DNA from: Myxococcales bacterium FL481
Lineage (GTDB): Bacteria > Myxococcota_A > Polyangia > Nannocystales > Nannocystaceae
NCBI GenBank assembly: GCA_006508105.1
Contig: QKPP01000059.1
Span: forward strand, 1 to 64,000
Reading direction: 5' to 3'
DNA: 64,000 nt
Shown: positions 1-7,780 of the stretch, piece by piece
Numbering within the stretch: the stretch's first letter is position 1
Layout: each line of letters opens with the position of its first letter
Translations under genes and position numbers: made by a program
Notes under the pieces: generated by a model
The model's database searches: none
What the model saw: the letters and a program-made list of their open reading frames with translations, nothing else
What the model was told of the DNA's origin: nothing

Positions 1-387
1 GACGATGATGACGATGATGACGATGACGATGTCCAGGATCCCAACTACCCGCGGCCCGAAGGCAGCATTTGTTCGGACGACACCGTCTACCTGCTCATCC
101 TAGACGGAGGCAGCCTTTGCGTACCGGAGTGCCCGAACGACAACTCGTGTCCCGCGGGCGCGACGGGGGATGCGACTCCGTCCTGCGCATTTGCCAGTGA
201 GACGGCGTCGAACGCCGACTGCAGCGAGACGAAGGAGTGCGAGGCAGAGGACGAGTCGTGCATCGAGTTCGCGGGTGACACTTGGCTGTGCCGTGATGAC
301 AAGAGTCGCTGTGGGCTGTGGTGCGGCGACGACGAAATGACCTGCCCCGACGGCATGGCCTGCCAGGCGAGCTGGTGCGCCTACTAG
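1..387 (+). CDS. C-terminal part of a Cys-rich, Asp-rich probably secreted protein (5'-truncated by the window)
   Basis: Open frame 1 from base 1 to TAG at 385-387: DDDDDDDDVQDPNYPRPEGSICSDDTVYLLILDGGSLCVPECPNDNSCPAG...CGLWCGDDEMTCPDGMACQASWCAY*. Many cysteines. Confidence 0.7.
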   Translation, partial: DDDDDDDDDDVQDPNYPRPEGSICSDDTVYLLILDGGSLCVPECPNDNSCPAGATGDATPSCAFASETASNADCSETKECEAEDESCIEFAGDTWLCRDDKSRCGLWCGDDEMTCPDGMACQASWCAY

Positions 388-583
388 CTCGCGGGGTCCG
401 CCCGTACTGCTGACGTCTCCCCCGCAACGACCCGTAGAACGCCCCGGAGGACGACGCGGGAAGCCGCATGCGTCGGAGCGCGGGTCCAAAAGCCCGCCCC
501 GGCCGCATGCTGCGGGTTTGGACGGCCACGCGCTTTGGTGGGTCCTCGCGAGATCCGCCCGGCAGGTGTTCGCACAGCCGCGA

Positions 584-2950
584 TCACGCCAACGCTCGTC
601 GCACCATTGCGTCGACGAGCTTCGCGTCCGCCTGGCCCGATGTGGCGCGCATGACCTGTCCGACGAAAAACCCCAGCATCCGGGCGTTACCGTCGCGAAA
701 CTTGGCGACCTGCTTGGGGTTGTCGGCCACCAGCTGGTCGATCAGCGCCGCGAGCTGAGCCTCGTCGCGCAGGGGCTCGAGCCCCAGGCGTTCCACAATG
801 GCCACTGGGTCTCCACCGTGTTCGACGAGCTCGGCGAACACCTGCCGGCCGGCGTTCGTCGAGATCGTGTCGTTTTCCACGAGCTCCACCAGTCGCCCCA
901 GCGAGGGTCCATCGAAACGCAGATGCTCGAGCGGTTGGTCTTTGATCTCCCGTAGCACCTCGTTGACCACCCAGTTGGCGACCGCTTGAGCTCGACCGTG
1001 GCCGCAGCTTCGCAGCGCGTCTCGATAGAACGCTTCGACATCGGGGCGTTGCTCCAACACTGCGGCTGCGCCCACCGAGATCCCGAACTCATCCACGAGG
1101 CGTCGCCCTTGCGGGCCCAGATCGGCCTCGCTTGGTGGCGCGGGGGCGGGTGACGGAGTCGGCGACGACGGTGTTTTCGACGTTCCAGCGGATTGGGCTC
1201 GGCCGGCTTCAGGGCTCGGTTTGACTTCCAGCTTGGCCCACGTGTCCTTGAGCGCGACCGTCCGGTTGAACACCAGGTTGTCCGCGGTGCAGTCGATCGG
1301 ATCGGCAAAAAAGTAGCCGTGACGTTCAAACTGGTAGTGGCTCCCGGCCGTGGTGTTCGCCAGCGAACGTTCGACCCGGGCGCTTGTGAGAGACGTGAGC
1401 GACTCAGGGTTCAGATGCAGCCGAAAGTCGTCCCCCGTGTCTGGCTTGGGGTCGCGAAACAGCCGATCGTACACTCGCACCGTGGCGGGGAGACTGGCGT
1501 CGGCCGCGACCCAATGCAACGTCGCTTTGACCTTACGCCCGTCGGCCGGATCCCCGCCGCGAGATTGAGGGTCGTAGCGACAACGCAGTTCCACGATCTC
1601 TCCGGTGACGGGGTCTTTGACCACTTCTTCGCACTTGATCACGTACGCATATCGCAGTCGGACCTCCCGCCCGGGCGCCAGGCGGAAGAACTTGCGTTGC
1701 GGCACCTCTTGAAAGTCGTCGCGTTCGATGTAGAGCGTGCGAGCGAACGGTACCTGCCGGCTTCCCGTTTTGGGCACGTCGTGGGGCCAGTACGGGGCGT
1801 CGAGCGACTCGACGCGATCGGCCGGGTAGTTGGTGAGGACGACCTTGAGCGGCCTCAAAACGGCCATCACCCGTGGCGCCTTGAAGTTCAGGTCGTCGCG
1901 GATGGTATGTTCGAGCAGCTGCACGTCGACGGTGCTGTTGGCCTTGGCCACCCCCACTCGTTCCGCAAATGCCCGGATGGCTTCGGGGGTGTACCCGCGG
2001 CGTCGCATCCCGGCGAGGGTCGGCATGCGAGGATCGTCCCAGCCCGCCACGTCGCCACGTTGCACCAGCTCGAGCAGCTTGCGTTTGCTCATGACGGTGT
2101 AGGTCAGGTTTAGCCGGGCAAACTCCGTTTGCTCGGGGGGCGGTTCGAAACCCGTCTCGCGCACCACCCAGTCGTAGATCGGTCGATTGTTCTCAAACTC
2201 GAGGCTGCACAGCGAATGGGTAACCCCCTCGATTGCGTCCTCGAGGGGGTGAGCATAGTCGTACATCGGGTAGATGCACCACGTGTCGCCGGTGCGATGG
2301 TGTGAAACGTGACGGATTCGATAGAGCAACGGGTCGCGCAGTTTGAGATTCGGCGCGCTCATGTCCATTTTGGCGCGCAGCACATGCGCGCCGTCTTCGA
2401 ACTCACCTGCTCGCATGCGGCGGAAGAGATCGAGGTTGTCCTCCACCGTGCGGTCGCGGTAGGGGCTGGCCCGCCCCGGCTCGGTGATCGACCCTCGATA
2501 CTCGCGGATCTCGTCCTCGCTGAGGCTGCACACGTAGGCTTTGCCGGCTTCAATGAGGCCCACCGCCAGCTCGTACATGCGCTCGAAATAGTCGGACGCG
2601 AAGTACAAGTGCTCCCCCCAGTCGAAGCCGAGCCAGCGGACGTCGCGTTTGATCGCCTCGACGTACTCGGTGTCCTCCTTGACCGGGTTGGTGTCGTCGA
2701 ACCGCAGGTGACAGCGACCGCCGGGGTTTTCTGCGGCGATGGAAAAGTCGATGGTGATCGCCTTGGCGTGCCCGATGTGGAGGTAGCCGTTCGGCTCCGG
2801 GGGAAATCGGGTGACCACCCGGCCGTTGTACTTGTTGCTGGCGAGATCCTCGGCCACCTTTTGGCGCACGAAGTCGACGCTGTCACCGGTACCGGCTGGG
2901 GAGGACGACGGCTGTTCGGGCGCAGGGCTCATCGCGAGGATGATACGCAT
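584..2950 (-). CDS. glnS: Glutaminyl-tRNA synthetase with C-terminal YqeY/GatB-tail-like domain
   Basis: RFPPEPNGYLHIGHAKAI (class I HIGH motif), VMSKRKL (KMSKS-like), FDDTNPVKEDTEYVEAI; C-terminal ~170 aa (GPQGRRLVDEFGISVGAAAVLEQRPDVEAFYRDAL...KFRDGNARMLGFFVGQVMRATSGQADAKLVDAMVRRAL) resembles a GatB/YqeY domain. Confidence 0.96.
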   Translation of the reverse strand: MRIILAMSPAPEQPSSSPAGTGDSVDFVRQKVAEDLASNKYNGRVVTRFPPEPNGYLHIGHAKAITIDFSIAAENPGGRCHLRFDDTNPVKEDTEYVEAIKRDVRWLGFDWGEHLYFASDYFERMYELAVGLIEAGKAYVCSLSEDEIREYRGSITEPGRASPYRDRTVEDNLDLFRRMRAGEFEDGAHVLRAKMDMSAPNLKLRDPLLYRIRHVSHHRTGDTWCIYPMYDYAHPLEDAIEGVTHSLCSLEFENNRPIYDWVVRETGFEPPPEQTEFARLNLTYTVMSKRKLLELVQRGDVAGWDDPRMPTLAGMRRRGYTPEAIRAFAERVGVAKANSTVDVQLLEHTIRDDLNFKAPRVMAVLRPLKVVLTNYPADRVESLDAPYWPHDVPKTGSRQVPFARTLYIERDDFQEVPQRKFFRLAPGREVRLRYAYVIKCEEVVKDPVTGEIVELRCRYDPQSRGGDPADGRKVKATLHWVAADASLPATVRVYDRLFRDPKPDTGDDFRLHLNPESLTSLTSARVERSLANTTAGSHYQFERHGYFFADPIDCTADNLVFNRTVALKDTWAKLEVKPSPEAGRAQSAGTSKTPSSPTPSPAPAPPSEADLGPQGRRLVDEFGISVGAAAVLEQRPDVEAFYRDALRSCGHGRAQAVANWVVNEVLREIKDQPLEHLRFDGPSLGRLVELVENDTISTNAGRQVFAELVEHGGDPVAIVERLGLEPLRDEAQLAALIDQLVADNPKQVAKFRDGNARMLGFFVGQVMRATSGQADAKLVDAMVRRALA

Positions 2951-3046
2951 GCGCCGGTTGGCGCGCCACGCTTCGCGTCTCGCGGCCCGTCTATCGGTCG
3001 TTGCGGGGCGTCGCCTCCACCCTTCGCCCCGCGCGGCGCGGTGACG

Positions 3047-3934
3047 TTATTGCTGGCCGAGCTCGGTGCGAATCAACGCGAGCAGCTCCTCGCGCATCGC
3101 CGGCGTGATGGCATGGCCGACGTCGGGGTAGACATGCAGCTGTGCGCGAAACCCCAGCCGGATCAGCTCGGTGACCGCGGCTTGGGTGGGACCGAGGGCC
3201 ACGGCGTGGTCCTGATCCCCGTGCAGCGCGACGATCGGCGGGAAATCGCGGGGATCATCGATGTGGAGCGGCCAAAGCGGAGGCGGGAGCCAGCCGCCCA
3301 CCGGAAAGGCCGCGGAGAACAGGTCCGGGTGCGAGGTGGCGAGCGCGAACGAAAGCATGCCCCCTTGTGAGAACCCAGTGAGTACGGGTCGGCCCTGGGT
3401 CGGACGCTGGCGGACGACTTCACGCACGGCATCGGCGAGGGCATGCGTGGCGCGAGTCATCCCCTCCGCCAACGCGTCGACGTCTGGATCTCGGGCGCGA
3501 CGCGGAAACCACGAGAACCCACCGTGTTCGTAGGGGTCGAGCGCTCGGGGGAACACCAGCCGCGCGGGCATGCCGAGCCCGGAGAGCAACGCCGCGAACT
3601 GTTGCGGCTGGTCACCGAGCCCATGGAGGGCCACGACCATCGGCAGCACTGCGTCGATGTTGTCGTTGCCGACGACCAGCTCGAGGTACTCCACGTCGCC
3701 CGCGGTGCCGGTTCGAGCCAGCGGCGCCGGGCCAGGCGACGGCTTGTCCGGTGGCGACTCGACCGCGGCTGGCGGGGGAGCGCTCGGTGTCGTGGCCGCA
3801 TCGGCGGCCTGGTGTTGCACCGGGGCTGGTGCAGGGTCGGCCGCGACGGTGGCGGGTGGGGTGCGATTCGGGGCCCGCTCGCACGCGACGAGGCTCGCGA
3901 GCCAGGCAAAGGCAAGAGCAACCAGCAGGCGCAC
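3047..3934 (-). CDS. Putative phospholipase/carboxylesterase-type alpha/beta hydrolase, lipoprotein signal
   Basis: VRLLVALAFAWLASLVAC lipobox-like start (GTG at 3934), VVALHGLGDQPQQFAALL, GFSQGGMLSFALA nucleophile elbow, HGDQDHAVALG, DVGHAITP. Confidence 0.85.
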   Translation of the reverse strand: MRLLVALAFAWLASLVACERAPNRTPPATVAADPAPAPVQHQAADAATTPSAPPPAAVESPPDKPSPGPAPLARTGTAGDVEYLELVVGNDNIDAVLPMVVALHGLGDQPQQFAALLSGLGMPARLVFPRALDPYEHGGFSWFPRRARDPDVDALAEGMTRATHALADAVREVVRQRPTQGRPVLTGFSQGGMLSFALATSHPDLFSAAFPVGGWLPPPLWPLHIDDPRDFPPIVALHGDQDHAVALGPTQAAVTELIRLGFRAQLHVYPDVGHAITPAMREELLALIRTELGQQ

Positions 3935-4022
3935 CCGGCCAGTTTGGCAGAGGCAGGGGAACAGGTAAACCTCGTGGCGGGCCACGGCCGGCGGGTCTGG
4001 AGGTGAGCGGATCTGCTTTGGT

Positions 4023-4664
4023 CTATGCGTGACGCAGGAACCCGAGGAAGGGGTTTTGCGCTCGCTCGCGGGCCAATGTCGTCGTCGGGCCATGGCCGCT
4101 GTGCACCCGAAGATGGCCGGGAAGCGCCATGAGTCGAGTCAAGCTCGCTCGCATCAGGGCGGGGTCGCTCAACGGGAAGTCGGTGCGGCCGACACTGCCC
4201 GCGAAGAGCGTATCGCCAACGATGATGTCTTCATCGTCATAGTAACAGCCCTGACCCGGAGTGTGGCCGGGCGTGGACAGGAAGCGCACGGTCGTCTCTC
4301 CGATCGCGATCTCATCACCGTCGTCAACGAAGTGGTCGATGCGTCCGCAAGGGCGGTTGAGCTCCGGCATCCCGAACCAGTTGCCCTGCTGCGGCAACGC
4401 GGCGAACAATGGCTGCTCAAGCCGAGGCAGATAGGTCGGCACGTCGAAGCGGCGCTGCAGCGGGACGAGGGCTCCGGCGTGGTCCAGATGGCCGTGCGTC
4501 AGCAGGATGAGGCGCACGTCGGGTTTCGGGTCGAGCGCATCGAGCCGGCCGATCAACTCCGGGTCTTCCCCGGTATCGACGATCGCGGCGACGTGGGTCG
4601 CGGGATCTTCAACGAGGTAGGTATTGACCGCGAAGCGGCCAACCGTAAAGCAGCGGAGCTTCAT
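4023..4664 (-). CDS. MBL-fold metallo-hydrolase (glyoxalase II-like)
   Basis: MKLRCFTVGRFAVNTYLVED..., THGHLDHAG (HxHxDH), TPGHTPGQGCYY, GDTLFAGSVGRTDFP, HSGHGPTTT. Confidence 0.92.
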   Translation of the reverse strand: MKLRCFTVGRFAVNTYLVEDPATHVAAIVDTGEDPELIGRLDALDPKPDVRLILLTHGHLDHAGALVPLQRRFDVPTYLPRLEQPLFAALPQQGNWFGMPELNRPCGRIDHFVDDGDEIAIGETTVRFLSTPGHTPGQGCYYDDEDIIVGDTLFAGSVGRTDFPLSDPALMRASLTRLMALPGHLRVHSGHGPTTTLARERAQNPFLGFLRHA

Positions 4665-5080
4665 GCTGTCGGCGGAGACTGCCAGATCGAGGCCCGGCCG
4701 CGCTAGGGTTGGGATCACACAACTCGATGGGCTTCGACCGCTCTCCGGGCGGTCGACGTTGAGCCGTCTCGGTGCGAACTGAACCCGCTACGTCGTCTGT
4801 GCTCGGGGGGCCGCCGCTGGGCGCTTCCGGCGAGGGTGCCAACGCAGCTGGTCTTCTTGGATCAGACACGTGTCCCGGCGGTGAGCACCGGGGGTCGGCG
4901 TGACGGGGTCGCCGCAGCGCCGGCGGGGGGACGGAGCCAGGTCGGCCGTCGTTTCCCGTCTGGTTGCCCTGGCGCGCGGCCGTCGGGGTGTCATCGGGCC
5001 GCCGGCGGATCCGATTCGAGCGGCCGTCCCGGATCGGCGCAGCGAGGAACATATCGCCGCGTTAGATACCAGCGACGACG

Positions 5081-7762
5081 GTGGCAAGGATTGTGGAGTC
5101 GTTTCAGCCGAGCCTGACCCCACTGGCCGTTCGCGCCGCGCCCCGTCGGCCCGGGACCGAGGGGCCGTGGACGCCGGGAGCGGTCGCTTCGGTGGTGGCC
5201 GCGATCGAGCTTGGTGCACGCTTGCGCGCGGTCGATCCGGAGCGCGTCGAGCATGTGCTGCTCGTGGGAGCGTCGCATCCGGCATTGCTCGCCGGGATCG
5301 TTGCGGCCTGCCCGGGGGTGTCATGCGTGGTTGTCTGTGACGATGAAACGCAGCTACGACGCTTCGCTGACGACGGTTCGGGTCTGTCGAGCCCCCGAAT
5401 GGTCGATGCGTTTTCGCTCGGACTGAGACCAGATGATGGCGAGTTGGCGCTGGTCCCGGCGGTCTGCGCCGGGCTGGCGCAACGCCCAGCTGCGCTCCGC
5501 CACTCGCTGGTGGTCGTCGATCCGATGCGGTCCGCGGACGCGCCGAAGCTGGCCGAATGGGCCGATCTGCTGCAGCGTCTCGTCGACCCGTTGTGTCCCG
5601 TCGCGGCGGATCCGGTGCTCGCGAGCTACCAGCTCGACCGTGGCCCCGCCTCGCACGACGCGTTGCTTCGTTTCGCCGATCGCTTGGGCGTGTGCGGCGA
5701 CACGTTTCGCGCGGTGCAACTGCTCACCGGGTTCCGGGAACAGGGGGCCTCGGGGATCCGCGCGAGCCGGCTGGCTGCCCTGTGGTCGCAGCTGGCGGTC
5801 TTTCGTCGGGCGATCGGCGGTCTCGCCCGAGCGGGCTTGCCTCCCGAGCGAACCGAGGCTGCGATCGTGGAACTCGAGACCCTCGCGGGCCACGCACGAG
5901 CGCAGCAGGACGCGTTTGCCCGCCGCAATCTCGCCCACCTCGGCGAGCACTTTCCCGAGTTGACGACCCAGCTTGAGCGCACGCCGGCGGCTGATCTCGA
6001 TGCGGCGCGCGTAGACCACTCGGCTTGGATCTACGATTGCACCGTCCAACGAGCTTACCTCGCGGAATACCCATTGCTGATCGATGCGGCTGAGGATCGT
6101 GTGACGTCGCTCAATCGACCCACCGACCCTCGCCGCTTCCACGAGTTCTACCGCGGCTTGCGGGATCCTCGGGCGGCCCATGCCTGTGTGGGGACGGTCA
6201 CGGCCGTGGCCAGCATCGTGGCCTTGCAGCGTAACCGCGTACGCACGAGCATGGTGAACTGGCAGCAGATGCTCTACTTGTGTGAGCCCGATCTACGGTT
6301 ATTCCGTCGCATGATCGAGCTGTTCGATTTCTCGCCGTACTTGGGCCGTGAGCAGATCCGGCTGTACGTCGGGCCGACGGCTTACCGTCGCTTTTGCCTC
6401 GGATTCGCCGAGCACATCAAGCGCATCATTCCTCCGCTACGAGAGCACTTGCCAGCCCCCGTCGAGGTGGCTCTCGAACGGGTTGCCCAAAGTCGTCGTC
6501 ACCGAGCCGAGCGGGCCAAGTACGCCCTGTGGCAGGAGTACTCTCCATCCCGCCACGCCGCATTGCTCGCCAAGTTGAACGCGGGGGAGCCGTTGCGCGT
6601 ATGGGGCCTGACGTCGCGGCACACCACGGTGTTGCAGTATGTCGTGGGCGACTTGCTTGACGGTTTCGCCGCCTTGGGTCATCACACCGAGTTGGTCATG
6701 GAGCAAGACAGCGGCGAGAAGGTACATACCTACGCCACGTTGGACTCGTTGGCGCGGGCTCGGCCGGACGTGGTGTTGTTGGCCGACCATCTTCGCCCCG
6801 AGCTCGGCGACGCGCTCCCACCCCACATCCCGGCGCTGGTTTGGGTATTGGACGAAATGCCTGATCTCAACGACCCCGCGATCATCGCGAAGCTGGGCCC
6901 CCTTGATCTCACGTTTCCCATCAGTGAAGAGTGGACGCAACGGTACTTGTCCCTCGGCTACCCTCACGCGGAGTGTTTGCCGTTCGCAGCGAATCCGGCG
7001 CGTTGTCAGGTGGACGAGGCCATCGAGCCGGCCGACGCGGTGGCCTTCGCCACGCACGTCGTCCATCCGACCGAGTTTGGCTGGGCGCCGGGGTTCCTCG
7101 CTCGACTTGCGGAATCTCTCGAACGAACCGAGTTGCCCGCTTGGGATCTGGACGCGCAGCGAGAGCTGATCGACGCGACGATCGACAGTCTCGGTCCGAC
7201 GTTCTCTCTCTCGCAACGAGAGCGTCTGCATTTTCAGGGGTTCTTGCTCAGTCGCGATCGGGATCGCATCTCGATCGCTTCGGCCCTGCTCGACGCCGGG
7301 GTGCCGTTGTCGTTGTACGGGCGCGGGTGGGACCGCGTGGAGCGTTTTGTCCCGCACGCACGCGGGGTCGTCCAGCCCGGTCCTGAACTTGGGCGTCTAT
7401 ACCGCTCGCACAAGGTCGTGTTGCACATCAATCAGACCTGCAACCTCCACGTCCGCGTGCTCGAGGCCCTCAGTGTGGGGGCCTTCGTGCTCGCTCGCGC
7501 TGCGGGCCCGCTCGACGCGGCGCCGGGGGGCGCGGCGACGGCGTTGGAGATCGGGCGCGAGCTGTGTCTGTTCACGGACGCGGTCGACATGGTGGCGAAG
7601 ATCCGTCGCGCGTTCACGGACGAGGCGTGGCGCTCGGACATGGCGCGGCGGGGACGGGATCGGGTGATGCGTGATCATACCTACCGGGCTCGCGCCGCGA
7701 CCATGATCGAGGCGTTACACGGGCGGCTGAGGGACGTGGCGCACGACCAGCTCGCGGTGTAG
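5081..7762 (+). CDS. Large protein with C-terminal CgeB-like glycosyltransferase domain
   Basis: 893 aa ORF; C-terminus LYGRGWDRVERFVPHARGVVQPGPELGRLYRSHKVVLHINQTCNLHVRVLEALSVGAFVLAR...LCLFTDAVDMVAKIRRAFTDEAWRSDMARRGRDRVMRDHTYRARA is typical of CgeB/Glyco_trans_1_2 proteins; N-terminal ~500 aa not recognised. Confidence 0.8.
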   Translation: MARIVESFQPSLTPLAVRAAPRRPGTEGPWTPGAVASVVAAIELGARLRAVDPERVEHVLLVGASHPALLAGIVAACPGVSCVVVCDDETQLRRFADDGSGLSSPRMVDAFSLGLRPDDGELALVPAVCAGLAQRPAALRHSLVVVDPMRSADAPKLAEWADLLQRLVDPLCPVAADPVLASYQLDRGPASHDALLRFADRLGVCGDTFRAVQLLTGFREQGASGIRASRLAALWSQLAVFRRAIGGLARAGLPPERTEAAIVELETLAGHARAQQDAFARRNLAHLGEHFPELTTQLERTPAADLDAARVDHSAWIYDCTVQRAYLAEYPLLIDAAEDRVTSLNRPTDPRRFHEFYRGLRDPRAAHACVGTVTAVASIVALQRNRVRTSMVNWQQMLYLCEPDLRLFRRMIELFDFSPYLGREQIRLYVGPTAYRRFCLGFAEHIKRIIPPLREHLPAPVEVALERVAQSRRHRAERAKYALWQEYSPSRHAALLAKLNAGEPLRVWGLTSRHTTVLQYVVGDLLDGFAALGHHTELVMEQDSGEKVHTYATLDSLARARPDVVLLADHLRPELGDALPPHIPALVWVLDEMPDLNDPAIIAKLGPLDLTFPISEEWTQRYLSLGYPHAECLPFAANPARCQVDEAIEPADAVAFATHVVHPTEFGWAPGFLARLAESLERTELPAWDLDAQRELIDATIDSLGPTFSLSQRERLHFQGFLLSRDRDRISIASALLDAGVPLSLYGRGWDRVERFVPHARGVVQPGPELGRLYRSHKVVLHINQTCNLHVRVLEALSVGAFVLARAAGPLDAAPGGAATALEIGRELCLFTDAVDMVAKIRRAFTDEAWRSDMARRGRDRVMRDHTYRARAATMIEALHGRLRDVAHDQLAV

Positions 7763-7780
7763 ACCGGGCGTGGCGCAACG

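Noticed and set aside
1193-2113. 306-aa plus-strand ORF
   Set aside because: Antisense to glnS, which has unambiguous synthetase motifs.
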